A DNA stretch of 64,000 nt from assembly GCF_001425055.1 (NCBI RefSeq), contig NZ_LMDK01000016.1, positions 161,803-225,802 on the forward strand. The letters run 5' to 3'. This document shows, in pieces, positions 9,615 to 17,037 of the stretch. This DNA comes from Pelomonas sp. Root1237 (lineage in GTDB: Bacteria > Pseudomonadota > Gammaproteobacteria > Burkholderiales > Burkholderiaceae_C). The notes beneath the pieces were generated by a model. That model did no database searches. It was given only the letters and a program-made list of their open reading frames with translations, and was not told where the DNA came from. Position 1 is the stretch's first letter. Every line of letters begins with the position of its first letter. The position numbers and the translations under genes were made by a program.

Positions 9615-9642
9615 GCCACCGCTGCGATACCGCAGCGGTGGC
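9615..9642 (+). terminator. Hairpin after the Cys-repeat gene
   Basis: There is a perfect 12-bp stem (9615-9626 with 9631-9642) and a four-base loop directly after the stop at 9608. The following run is GACGAAAAAA rather than T-rich on the plus strand, so it may act as a transcript-stabilising end rather than a classical intrinsic terminator. Confidence 0.6.
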
Positions 9643-9652
9643 ATGACGAAAA

Positions 9653-9676
9653 AACGCCGGCTCTCGAGCCGGCGTT
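9653..9676 (-). terminator. Rho-independent terminator for the minus-strand BON gene
   Basis: A 10-bp stem (9653-9662 with 9667-9676) and a CTCG loop are followed on the minus strand by a run of T (the A-run at 9649-9654). It sits 20 bp beyond the stop codon of the BON-domain gene. Confidence 0.8.
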
Positions 9677-9695
9677 CTCGCACCTGGAGAAACGT

Positions 9696-10313
9696 TCAAT
9701 GCGCCGCACTGGCCGCGGCGGGCATGCCGTCCGCCACCGCGACCACTCGCCCCGCCTGCGGCAGAGTCAGGCGGTTATCCACGCCACGCACGCCCTGTGG
9801 GGCTCCGGCCAGCACCGTGGCGCGCTCCTTGGCGGCCGCATCGGGGGCCGGGCCTTCCAGACGCACGATGCCGCCTGTCGTCGTCACCTCAATCCGCGGC
9901 GCGCTGAGGGCCGGGTCGGCAGCAAGCGCCGTCTTGACCTTGAGACTGATGCCCGTGTCATCGATGGCCGTGCCAACGCCGTCCACGGCACTGCGCGAGG
10001 CCTCGACGGCCGCGTTCTGAGAATCCGTCACCGTTTGACCGATGCGATGGCCGAAGTTGCGCACGCTCGCAATCGCGTCGTCAAGCTGGGTGCCCGGGGT
10101 GCGGGAGTCTTGCAGGGTGGCAACGGTGATCGCCGTGATAGCGGCGCCCAGGCCCAGTGCGAGGAGCCAGGCGCCAGCGCTAGAGCGCCTGCGAGGCCTC
10201 TCGTCGTCGCGCAAGCGGCGTACGGGCGGTGCGACGGCAGGATCGGTGGACTCACCATAAGCCGGCAGACGGGCGCGCCAGTCGTCGGCGTGGGGGCTTG
10301 TGACGGGTTTCAT
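9696..10313 (-). CDS. BON-domain membrane protein
   Basis: The ATG at 10313 is preceded by AGGAG and gives 205 residues. A cytoplasmic Arg-rich segment is followed by a transmembrane helix at about residues 47-66 (AWLLALGLGAAITAITVATL). A BON domain then spans about residues 115-185 (LKVKTALAADPALSAPRIEV and GIVRLEGPAP, ending GVRGVDNRL). BON domains bind phospholipid or peptidoglycan-associated surfaces and occur in OsmY-type stress proteins. The protein is probably anchored in the inner membrane facing the periplasm. Upstream lies GTAGGAC at 10403-10409, a motif also found before the 12.8 kb stress genes. Confidence 0.85.
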   Translation of the reverse strand: MKPVTSPHADDWRARLPAYGESTDPAVAPPVRRLRDDERPRRRSSAGAWLLALGLGAAITAITVATLQDSRTPGTQLDDAIASVRNFGHRIGQTVTDSQNAAVEASRSAVDGVGTAIDDTGISLKVKTALAADPALSAPRIEVTTTGGIVRLEGPAPDAAAKERATVLAGAPQGVRGVDNRLTLPQAGRVVAVADGMPAAASAAH

Positions 10314-10538
10314 GGCGATCTCCTGACGGGCCCGGTGGGCCTCACGCTGCAAGTCTGACTGGCGGCCATGGCCCCACCCGTCAGCGAGTGCAGTCGCAGG
10401 CTGTAGGACCGCGCGCCACTGCATCGGCGCGTGCATGCGGGCTTCCCGTTGTCCGATAGCTGCTACTGCCGCAGGCCGACACCGCCGACGAAGCTCACCA
10501 CCCATCATCCGACTCATCAAACCTTGAAGTGCTGCGCC

Positions 10539-11042
10539 ATGAATCTCCGCCTGCTCTTCCCGCTGCTCGGCCTGTCTCTCGCCCAAGGTGTTCATGCCCA
10601 GGGTGTGCCAGCCAGTACCGGTATGGGCGCTGGTATCGGTCTGGCCAGCCAAGCGACGCCGCAATATGCATCGGACCCCGAGCTGAATTGGCGCGACCCG
10701 CAATGGCTTAGTCGCCAGCGCGAACGCTCGCGCTGGCGCTATCAGCTGGGGCTCGAACAGCAACTTCGCTCACCCGCGCAGCTCGGGCCGCAAGCCGCCG
10801 TGCGCGAGGCCCTGTGGGCTGGCGTCAGCTACAACTTCAACACCAGGTTGAGCGGCGGTGTGGAAACACCGGTCTGGCAGCGTGACAGCGGCTGGGCATC
10901 GCGCATGGCTTTCGAACGCCCAAAGGGAGAAGGCTTGACTGGCTTGCGCGGTGCGTTCTCGTACCAGCTGAGTTCTCAAAGCCGGCTGACGTTGCGCCCG
11001 CAGGCCCGCCGCGTCATGCTCAGCTATTCAGCGACCTGGTGA
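10539..11042 (+). CDS. Hypothetical secreted, possibly outer-membrane-associated protein
   Basis: This 167-residue protein has a signal peptide ending GVHAQG. The second half alternates polar and apolar residues (VSYNFNTRLSGGVETPVW, RLTLRPQARRVMLSYSATW) and ends in an aromatic residue, as outer-membrane beta proteins often do. It is too short for a full barrel of a known family. The ATG at 10539 was chosen because it is followed directly by the signal sequence. Function not recognised. Confidence 0.65.
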   Translation: MNLRLLFPLLGLSLAQGVHAQGVPASTGMGAGIGLASQATPQYASDPELNWRDPQWLSRQRERSRWRYQLGLEQQLRSPAQLGPQAAVREALWAGVSYNFNTRLSGGVETPVWQRDSGWASRMAFERPKGEGLTGLRGAFSYQLSSQSRLTLRPQARRVMLSYSATW

Positions 11043-11096
11043 ACAGCAAAGCGGGCGCCTCAGCGCCCACCTGTCATCGACCGTCGGTTGGGTTGA

Positions 11097-11516
11097 CTAC
11101 GCCAGCTGCGGAGATCGCCCGGCAGCCAGATCGGCGCAATAGTTGATCAGTTCATCGAGCTGGCGGCATTTATCGAACACGCGCTCTGCGCCCAGTGTGG
11201 CGCACCGGCGGCGCATGTCCTCGGTCGCGTAATTGGTCAGCACGATGCGGCGCGCCGCCATGCCCAAACGCTGAGCCGCACGCAGCACGCCCAGACCGTT
11301 GCCGGAATTCAGGAAGATATCGACGATGACCACATCGGCCTTCTGGGCGGCCTCTCGGCTCATCCAATGCACGGCCGACTCCTCATCGCCGGCGCTGCCG
11401 ATGACTTCGACGTTGGCCATTTCCTCGAGCGTGCCCGCCAGGTTCTCGCGGATCACCGGGCTGTTCTCGACGAGAAACGCGCGCAACACGGGCATGGATA
11501 ACTCCAGTTCAGGCAC
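11097..11516 (-). CDS. Stand-alone response-regulator receiver protein (atypical acidic pocket)
   Basis: This 139-residue CheY-like protein has phospho-acceptor Asp66 in VIVDIFL, LTNYA for the conserved Thr region (Thr94) and Lys116 in VFDKC. The usual Asp-Asp pair near the N-terminus is replaced by Glu17-Asn18 (FLVENSP), which may change Mg binding and phosphorylation. There is no output domain. The start at 11516 overlaps the ferritin-like gene by 8 bases; a second ATG at 11495 is possible. It is the last gene of a minus-strand chain (membrane protein, BON lipoprotein, ferritin-like protein, receiver). Confidence 0.85.
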   Translation of the reverse strand: MPELELSMPVLRAFLVENSPVIRENLAGTLEEMANVEVIGSAGDEESAVHWMSREAAQKADVVIVDIFLNSGNGLGVLRAAQRLGMAARRIVLTNYATEDMRRRCATLGAERVFDKCRQLDELINYCADLAAGRSPQLA

Positions 11517-12045
11517 GCGCCATCCAGTCCTTCAACTCGTCGGCGTGCTCTTCCTCGTCAGCCAGGATGTCCTCCAGCAGGCGCCGGGTCGTGGAATCCT
11601 TGTCACCGACCAGATGGATCATCTGGCGGTAGCTTTCGACGGCCACGCGCTCCGCGATGAGGTTGGATCTGATCATGGCCTTGAGGTCGTTGACCGGGTC
11701 ATAGTCCGCGTGGCTACGCTCTGGCAGGCCCACAGGGTTGAAGTCGGGTTCGCCGCCCAGCTGCACGATGCGCTCGGCCAGCCGGTCGGCATGGCCCAGC
11801 TCCGCATCGGCATGGACGAGAAATTCCGCAGCAATGCTGGGCGACTCCAGCCCCGTGGCCATGAAGTGGTGCCGGCGGTAGCGCAGCACGCAGATAAGCT
11901 CGGTGGCCAAAGCACCGTTGAGGAGGCTGACGATGTCTTCACGCCACGGCCCGTAGGCCGGCGTGACCGCGCCATCATCGAGATGACCGCGCGCCGCCTC
12001 CAGGCCGGCCTCATCCAGTTGCAGAGGCCTTTGCTTGTCAACCAT
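11509..12045 (-). CDS. Ferritin-like (bacterioferritin/Dps-type) di-iron domain protein
   Basis: This 178-residue four-helix protein carries a plausible di-iron site: Glu49 (ALATELI), Glu82 and His85 (HADAELGHADR), Glu132 (NLIAERVAVE), and Glu164 with His167 (DEEEHADEL). Such proteins oxidise or store iron, or act as stress di-iron proteins. It overlaps the receiver gene downstream and the BON lipoprotein gene upstream (8 bp each), which shows tight translational coupling. The precise subfamily (bacterioferritin, DUF892 or another) is uncertain. Confidence 0.85.
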   Translation of the reverse strand: MVDKQRPLQLDEAGLEAARGHLDDGAVTPAYGPWREDIVSLLNGALATELICVLRYRRHHFMATGLESPSIAAEFLVHADAELGHADRLAERIVQLGGEPDFNPVGLPERSHADYDPVNDLKAMIRSNLIAERVAVESYRQMIHLVGDKDSTTRRLLEDILADEEEHADELKDWMARA

Positions 12046-12487
12046 TGCGTGCCACCACGAGCTGGTTGTCCACTGAGCGGACGCCGTTCACTGCTGAGGC
12101 GAGCGTCGTCGCGCGTGCCTGCGAGCCGGCGTCGGGGGCCGTACCGACCAGCGTGACGCGGCCGTCCTCGGCTCGCACGTCGATCTTGGTGGCCTTGAGC
12201 CTGTCATCGGCCATCAGCGCGGCGTTGATCTTGGTGACGATGGTCGCGTCGGTAGCGGCGTCAGCAGCGGCCGCAGTCGCGTCCTTCAGCTTGGTCTCCG
12301 CCTTGTCCACGGCTTGGCGGGCATCGGTCTTGGCCTCGTTACCGGCCTGCTTGGCGTCGGCGATTGCGCCGTCGAGCTTTTGCCCGGCAGTGCGTTCGTC
12401 GTTCTGCTTGCTGCAGGCGGCCAGAGCGGCGACCAGGGCCAGGGCGGCAATCAGCGGCGTGCGGGGGGTGGGGATGCGGTTCATCAT
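12038..12487 (-). CDS. BON-domain lipoprotein
   Basis: About 149 residues. Starts are possible at 12502, 12487 and 12484; 12487 or 12484 lie 3 or 6 bases after AGGA. The signal sequence ends in a lipobox (LAAC), then comes an Ala/Lys/Asp-rich helical linker with DARQAVDKAETKLKD. A BON domain follows (IVTKINAALMADDRLKATKI, GRVTLVGTAPD, NGVRSVDNQL). It resembles OsmY/YceI-region hyperosmotic stress lipoproteins. It overlaps the ferritin-like gene by 8 bases. Confidence 0.85.
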   Translation of the reverse strand: MMNRIPTPRTPLIAALALVAALAACSKQNDERTAGQKLDGAIADAKQAGNEAKTDARQAVDKAETKLKDATAAAADAATDATIVTKINAALMADDRLKATKIDVRAEDGRVTLVGTAPDAGSQARATTLASAVNGVRSVDNQLVVARNG

Positions 12488-12498
12488 GCGTCCTTTCT

Positions 12499-12756
12499 TC
12501 ATCGCTGAAGGTGTTGGGAAAACGATGTGGGCAACTGTGGCGGCTGCGCCTGCGGCGCGGCGGCAGCCACGGCGCCTATCGGGTGTCGGACAACGCCGAC
12601 TCGTTGCCAGTGGCGCATCTCCTCGCCACGGCGAACGTTCTGTTGAAGGAGGTCGACAAAGGCCGTCAGCAAGGCGGCGCCCAGCGCGGCGCTGAGGGCG
12701 ATGACCAGCCACAGCGGCGGAAGAAGGCGGGCCAAGGTTTCGGCCAGGGTTTTCAT
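12499..12756 (-). CDS. Small single-pass membrane protein
   Basis: The ATG at 12756 follows GGAG with 6-base spacing and gives 85 residues. One hydrophobic helix at about residues 11-32 (LPPLWLVIALSAALGAALLT) is followed by a Gln/Arg-rich and Ala/Pro-rich tail. It is the first gene of the minus-strand stress chain and ends next to the BON lipoprotein start. An in-frame ATG at 12768 is an alternative start. No family recognised. Confidence 0.65.
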   Translation of the reverse strand: MKTLAETLARLLPPLWLVIALSAALGAALLTAFVDLLQQNVRRGEEMRHWQRVGVVRHPIGAVAAAAPQAQPPQLPTSFSQHLQR

Positions 12757-12839
12757 CACTCGCTCCATGGTCTGGAAGACCTGAGCCGACTTTGCAAAAA
12801 ACCGCTGGCGCCGGCTACCGGCTATATCCGCGTGGCCCC

Positions 12840-12879
12840 GTAGGACAAGCGGCCGGCCTATACCCCTTGTAGGACAGCG
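12840..12879. promoter_or_regulatory. Direct repeats GTAGGACA-GCG between divergent genes
   Basis: GTAGGACAAGCG at 12840-12851 and GTAGGACAGCG at 12869-12879 are separated by 29 bp start to start. They lie in the divergent region between the stress chain (start 12756) and the LuxR-type regulator (start 12946). A GTAGGAC copy also lies before the BON gene at 10403. This may be an operator for the regulator, but that is inference. Confidence 0.45.
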
Positions 12880-12945
12880 CTGATCGCGCACGCCGTTTGC
12901 CCTCGCTACGCTTTACTCGTTATCACAACTGATTCGGAGCGCAAC

Positions 12946-13581
12946 ATGATTCGCATTGGCATCGTTGACGACCACGCCATCGTGCGGTCCGGCCTGCGTC
13001 AGTTCCTCGGCGAAAACGTCGACCTGCGCGTGACAGGCGAGGCCGGCAACGGCCGCGACGCGCTCGAGCTGGCGCGCACCGGCGAGGTCGATGTCTTGTT
13101 GATGGACATCTCCATGCCCGGGCAGAGCGGCGTGGATGCCTTGTCGGCCATCAAGACCCGCTTCCCCGAGTTGCCCATCCTCATCCTCAGCGGCTTCCCC
13201 GAGACGCACTACGCCACGGCGCTGCTGCGCCAGGGCGCCAGCGGCTATCTGAACAAGGAGTGCGATCCGGAGGAGATCGCCAACGCCATCCGCACCGTCG
13301 CGCGCGGCCGGCGCTACATCAGCCCGGCCGTGGCCGAGCTGCTGGCCGACGGCGTCGCTGGCGGCGGCTCCGACCGGCCGCTGCACGAGTCGCTGTCCGA
13401 GCGCGAGCTGCAGGTTTTCCTGCGCCTGGCCAAGGGAGAGACGGTGGGCGACATGGCCAAGGCCATGTTCCTCAGCGTCAAGACCGTCAGCACCTACCGC
13501 ACCCGGGTGCTGGAGAAGATCAAGCTCGAGACCAACAGCGACCTGACCTACTACGCGCTGAAGAACGGCCTGATCCAGTAA
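12946..13581 (+). CDS. NarL/FixJ-family two-component response regulator
   Basis: This 211-residue protein has a receiver domain with Asp9-Asp10, phospho-acceptor Asp54 (LLMDISMPG), Ser/Thr region LILSGFP and Lys104 (YLNKE). It has a C-terminal LuxR-type helix-turn-helix (LSERELQVFLRLAKGETVGD, then SVKTVSTYRTRVLEKI). No sensor kinase is adjacent. It is transcribed divergently from the BON/ferritin-like chain, which is a plausible target. A textbook terminator follows the stop. Confidence 0.93.
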   Translation: MIRIGIVDDHAIVRSGLRQFLGENVDLRVTGEAGNGRDALELARTGEVDVLLMDISMPGQSGVDALSAIKTRFPELPILILSGFPETHYATALLRQGASGYLNKECDPEEIANAIRTVARGRRYISPAVAELLADGVAGGGSDRPLHESLSERELQVFLRLAKGETVGDMAKAMFLSVKTVSTYRTRVLEKIKLETNSDLTYYALKNGLIQ

Positions 13582-13600
13582 GCGCAGCCCGGAAACGACA

Positions 13601-13624
13601 ACGGCCCCTGACGGGGCCGTTTTT
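13601..13624 (+). terminator. Rho-independent terminator after the response regulator
   Basis: An 8-bp GC stem (13601-13608 with 13613-13620), loop TGAC and a run of five T at 13620-13624, 20 bp after the stop codon. Classical form. Confidence 0.9.
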
Positions 13625-13640
13625 GCGAAGCCGGCTTGGC

Positions 13641-13817
13641 TCAGCGACCGATGTTCATCGGTGCCATCGACATGGAGGCACGCGATTGGGTTGCAATGCG
13701 GCGCTCGAGGTCGGCGTGGTCAATGGCGCTGGACAGATAGCGCTCTTCGACGTCGGAGACGGTGTCAACGGTCAGCGCGGTGCGCAGAGATTGCAGCAAG
13801 TTTTGGATCAGGCTCAT
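13641..13817 (-). CDS. DUF3563 family small protein
   Basis: This 58-residue protein was read directly from the minus strand (start ATG 13817, stop 13641-13643). It carries DVEERYLSSAIDHADLERR, matching the compact E-R-Y-L-x(4)-D-x(2)-D-L-E-x-R signature of DUF3563, a small helical family common in Burkholderiales. Function of the family is unknown. Two AGGGTAAA repeats lie just upstream of the gene. Confidence 0.8.
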   Translation of the reverse strand: MSLIQNLLQSLRTALTVDTVSDVEERYLSSAIDHADLERRIATQSRASMSMAPMNIGR

Positions 13818-13850
13818 GGTGGTTTGGGCTCGTGGCCCGCTCGTCGATCT

Positions 13851-13875
13851 AGGGTAAACCCGATTGTAGGGTAAA
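13851..13875 (-). promoter_or_regulatory. AGGGTAAA direct repeats upstream of the DUF3563 gene
   Basis: AGGGTAAA occurs at 13851-13858 and again at 13868-13875, with a 17-bp period, 34-58 bp upstream of the DUF3563 start. The spacing suggests a promoter or activator site. This is seen in the sequence; the role is inferred. Confidence 0.4.
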
Positions 13876-13919
13876 TACTAGATCCAACACCCACCACTCA
13901 ATGCCGGCCGAACATGAAT

Positions 13920-14843
13920 TCATGCCGTTTCGAGGGCATGGCCGGCCTGCGCCCAGGCGTCGATGCCGCCTCGCAGCACACGGGCCTGGTGCCCCCTGGC
14001 CTTCAGCCACTGCGCGGCGCGCGCGGCGGACACATCGTTGGGACAGGCGCAGTAAGTGATGAACTCCGCCTCCAACGGCCAGCCTGCCAGGGCCGCATCG
14101 CCCAGGGCGCCGAGGTCGAGATGGCGCGCGCCGGGAATGCGGCCGCCCAGCGGCACGCCACGCACGTCGACGAAAACGACATTGCTGCCCTGCTGCATCA
14201 ACGCCAACACCTCGTCGGGGCCGAGGCGCTCAAGACGGCTCAACTCGCGCCGGACGGCGGCGCGCCGCCACAGCCGCCAGCCGAGATAGGCGGCGACGAT
14301 CGCTGCGCCGAGGGCCAGGGCGGCACCGCCCAGTTGGCTCAGCTCCCGCAGCACGGCATCGATCTGCGCATGGAAGACGCGGCCGGCCGCCAGGCCCGCG
14401 GCCGCCCAGAGGGCCGAGCCGAGCAGGTTCCAGGTCAGGAAGCGCCCCGCCGTCATGCCCAGGGCGCCGGCCAGCGGCGGCGCCAGCATGGACAGCCCCG
14501 GCACGAACTTGGCAATGAGCAGGGTCAGCACGCCGCGACGGGCGAAGCTGATTTCGTTCTGGCGCACGCAGCTGTCCGGCGAGATGGAAATGCGGCACAG
14601 CGCCGCCAGCACACGCCGCCCCAGGCGCCGGCCCGCCCAGAACCAAAGCACATTGGCCACCATCGCCGCCAGCGTGATGGCGGCGAAGGCACGCAACGCG
14701 AAGCCCTCGCGTGCCGCTGACTCCGCGCCCAGCAGCAGCAGCAGGGGCGTGGACGGCAGCGGCGCGCCGAGCTGGTGCAGCAGCACGGCGACGGCCACGG
14801 CAAGCAGGCCGTAGCGGGCAAAGAGATCGATCAGCAGTTCCAT
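13920..14843 (-). CDS. DedA-family membrane protein fused to a rhodanese domain
   Basis: With the ATG at 14843 the protein has 307 residues; 14861 is an alternative. Residues 1-190 form a DedA/SNARE-associated (VTT) domain with several transmembrane helices (APLPSTPLLLLLGAE, AKFVPGLSMLAPPLAG). Residues 205-300 form a rhodanese-like domain (VFVDVRG, GRIPGARHLDLG) with a candidate active-site Cys in YCACPND. DedA proteins are linked to lipid flipping and proton-motive-force homeostasis. This DedA-rhodanese fusion is known in Proteobacteria; its substrate is not established. Confidence 0.88.
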   Translation of the reverse strand: MELLIDLFARYGLLAVAVAVLLHQLGAPLPSTPLLLLLGAESAAREGFALRAFAAITLAAMVANVLWFWAGRRLGRRVLAALCRISISPDSCVRQNEISFARRGVLTLLIAKFVPGLSMLAPPLAGALGMTAGRFLTWNLLGSALWAAAGLAAGRVFHAQIDAVLRELSQLGGAALALGAAIVAAYLGWRLWRRAAVRRELSRLERLGPDEVLALMQQGSNVVFVDVRGVPLGGRIPGARHLDLGALGDAALAGWPLEAEFITYCACPNDVSAARAAQWLKARGHQARVLRGGIDAWAQAGHALETA

Positions 14844-14899
14844 GGCGTTGCTTGACAGCATAGTGCGCCGTGGCCTGTCCACGCTTCGGCCGGCAATTC

Positions 14900-14921
14900 G
14901 TGATGTAGTTGATTACATTAC
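14900..14921 (+). promoter_or_regulatory. Palindromic operator candidate directly before modB (possible ModE site)
   Basis: GTGATGTA (14900-14907) and TACATTAC (14914-14921) form an inverted repeat with 7 of 8 positions matching around a 6-base spacer. The site ends 6 bases before the modB ATG, where it would block transcription or translation start. The modE repressor gene is in the same operon. It is not a close match to the E. coli ModE consensus. Confidence 0.5.
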
Positions 14922-14927
14922 GCCACC

Positions 14928-15611
14928 ATGCCAACCGACCTCTGGAGCCAGTTCGACGCCGCGCCGCTGGCGTTGACGCTGCGCGTGGCCGTCGTCGCAA
15001 CGGCGCTGGCCCTGGTACTGGGCGTCGCCCTGGGCTGGGTGTTCGCGCGCACCAGGCTCCCGGGCCGAGGCCTGCTGGAGGCCATCTGCATGCTGCCGCT
15101 GGTGCTGCCGCCGACCGTGCTGGGCTACGGCATCCTCGTGCTGATGGGTCGGCGCAGCGTGCTCGGTGGCTGGCTGCGCGAACACTTCGACTACACCATC
15201 ATCTTCAACTGGCACGGCGCCGTCATCGCCTCGGCGCTGGTGGCCCTGCCGCTGGTGCTCAAGGGCGCCAGCAGCGCCTTCTCCCAGGTCGACCGCAACC
15301 TTGAAGCCGCCGCGCGCACGCTGCGCCAGTCGGGCTGGAGCACCTTCCTGCGCGTGACGCTGCCGCTGGCCTGGCCCGGCATCCTCGCCGGCACGCTGCT
15401 GGCCTTCGCCCGTGCGATGGGCGAGTTCGGCGCCTCGCTGATGGTGGCTGGCTCCATTCCGGGCCAGACCCAGACCGCCTCCATGGCCATCTACGACGCT
15501 GTGCAGGCCGGGCGCGACGACCTGGCCCTGACGCTCGCCCTCGTCGTGTCGGCCTTCTCGGTCGCCATCCTCGTGCTGTCCAACCGCTTTCTGCAAAGCT
15601 CGCCGTCATGA
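14928..15611 (+). CDS. modB: Molybdate ABC transporter permease ModB
   Basis: This 227-residue inner-membrane protein has five or so hydrophobic helices and the permease loop that contacts the ATPase (EAAARTLRQSGWSTFLRVTLP, the EAA motif). MLPLVLPPTVLGYGILVLMG and [20 protein letters not shown] are strongly ModB-like. It is first in a modB-modA-modC-modE operon and its stop overlaps the modA start (ATGA). The modB-first order differs from the classical modABC. Confidence 0.95.
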   Translation: MPTDLWSQFDAAPLALTLRVAVVATALALVLGVALGWVFARTRLPGRGLLEAICMLPLVLPPTVLGYGILVLMGRRSVLGGWLREHFDYTIIFNWHGAVIASALVALPLVLKGASSAFSQVDRNLEAAARTLRQSGWSTFLRVTLPLAWPGILAGTLLAFARAMGEFGASLMVAGSIPGQTQTASMAIYDAVQAGRDDLALTLALVVSAFSVAILVLSNRFLQSSPS

Positions 15612-16339
15612 AGCGCCTGCTGCTCCTGTTGACCGCCATTCCCTTGCTGGCCCATGCCCAGCAACTGACCGTGTCCGCCGCCGCCAGCCTGACCGACGCC
15701 TTCAAGGAGATCGCCCCGCGCTTCGAGGCGGCCAAGCCCGGCGCGACGCTGCGCTTCAACTTCGCCGCCTCCGGCGTGCTACTGCAGCAGATCGCCCAGG
15801 GCGCACCGGTGGACGTCTTCGTCAGCGCCGACCAGGAGACGATGAACCGCAGTGCCGACCAACAGCTCATTGCCACCGGAACTCGCCGCGACTTCGCGAG
15901 CAACACCCTGGTCCTGGTGGCGCCGCCGGACAGCCCCGTCAGGCGTGTGGCCGACCTGACCTTGCCCACCGTAAAGCGCATCGCGGTTGGCAAGGTGGCC
16001 TCCGTCCCCGTGGGCCGATACACGCAGCAGGCCCTGGGGGCCGCACAGCTCTGGTCGGCGGTGAGCCCCAAGCTCGTTTTCGCCGACAACGTGCGCCAGG
16101 TGCTGGACTACGTCGCTCGCGGCGAGGTGGAGGCCGGTTTCGTCTACCGCACCGACGCCGAGATCGCCAAGGACAAGCTGCGCGTGGTCGCGGCGGTAGG
16201 CGGCCACACGCCCATCACCTACCCGGCCGCCGTCGTGGCGGGCAGCCGGCAGGCCGCGTTGGCGCGAGACTTCGTCGCTTTCCTCGGCGGGGCCGAAGCC
16301 CAGGGCATCCTGGCCAAGTACGGTTTCGGTAAACCTTGA
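15608..16339 (+). CDS. modA: Molybdate-binding periplasmic protein ModA
   Basis: This 243-residue protein has a signal peptide ending LLAHAQQ. It has the ModA N-terminal strand LTVSAAASLTDAFKEIAPRF, then FNFAASGVLLQQIAQGAPVDVF with the conserved Ser that contacts molybdate, and SADQETMN. It delivers molybdate or tungstate to ModB. The stop overlaps the modC start codon. Confidence 0.96.
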   Translation: MKRLLLLLTAIPLLAHAQQLTVSAAASLTDAFKEIAPRFEAAKPGATLRFNFAASGVLLQQIAQGAPVDVFVSADQETMNRSADQQLIATGTRRDFASNTLVLVAPPDSPVRRVADLTLPTVKRIAVGKVASVPVGRYTQQALGAAQLWSAVSPKLVFADNVRQVLDYVARGEVEAGFVYRTDAEIAKDKLRVVAAVGGHTPITYPAAVVAGSRQAALARDFVAFLGGAEAQGILAKYGFGKP

Positions 16340-17037
16340 TCGACGTTCGCCTGCAACTCTCAGTCAGCGACGCCCGGCGCCGCTTCGACCTGGACGTCGC
16401 CTTTGCCACGGAGGCGCCCTTCGTCGCCCTTTACGGCCCGTCGGGCGCCGGCAAGTCGCTGACGCTGCAGGCCATGGCCGGACTGCTGCCAGTGCGCGCT
16501 GGGCATATGAAGCTCAACGGCCTCGCACTGCTGGACACCGCCGCCGGCATCAACCTGCCGCCCGAGGCTCGCGGCGTCGGCTATCTGTTCCAGCACTACG
16601 CCCTGTTCCCCCACCTCAGCGTGCGCGACAACATCGCCTTCGGGCTGACGACCTGGCGCAAGCGTCTGAAGGCCGCGGACGCGGCGCGAGTGGACGAGCT
16701 GATCGAATCCTTCGGCCTCACGGCAATGGCGCGCAGCAAACCGGCCACGCTCTCCGGCGGCCAGCAGCAACGCGTGGCGCTGGCCCGGGCGCTGGCCTGC
16801 AACCCCAAGGTGCTGTTGCTGGACGAACCCTTCGCCGCGCTGCACAGCGCGCTGCGCCGCGAACTGCGCACGGAGTTGCAACGTGTGCTGGCGCAATGGG
16901 GCATCCCGGCCGTCATGGTCAGCCACGATGCCGACGACGTTCTAACGCTGGCCGACGAGATCGTGCTGGTCGACGGCGGCCAGGTCAGCCAGCGGCTGCG
17001 GGCCGACGACCCCGAGCTGCGCGCCCGACTGCTATGA
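16336..17037 (+). CDS. modC: Molybdate ABC transporter ATP-binding protein ModC, short form
   Basis: This 233-residue ATPase has a Walker A at residues 34-41 (GPSGAGKS), Q-loop FQHYALFPHL, signature LSGGQQQR at 139-146, Walker B LLLDEP near 160-165 and H-loop His197. The start is TTG at 16336, overlapping the modA stop (TTGA), which explains the lack of a nearby ATG. Typical ModC has a C-terminal Mop/TOBE domain of about 100 residues; this one ends shortly after the nucleotide-binding domain, so molybdate sensing is left to ModE. Confidence 0.93.
   Translation: MIDVRLQLSVSDARRRFDLDVAFATEAPFVALYGPSGAGKSLTLQAMAGLLPVRAGHMKLNGLALLDTAAGINLPPEARGVGYLFQHYALFPHLSVRDNIAFGLTTWRKRLKAADAARVDELIESFGLTAMARSKPATLSGGQQQRVALARALACNPKVLLLDEPFAALHSALRRELRTELQRVLAQWGIPAVMVSHDADDVLTLADEIVLVDGGQVSQRLRADDPELRARLL

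Noticed and set aside
10403-10409. GTAGGAC as a proven operator of the BON gene
   Set aside because: A single 7-mer is expected by chance in 64 kb; it is reported only as part of the wider motif idea.
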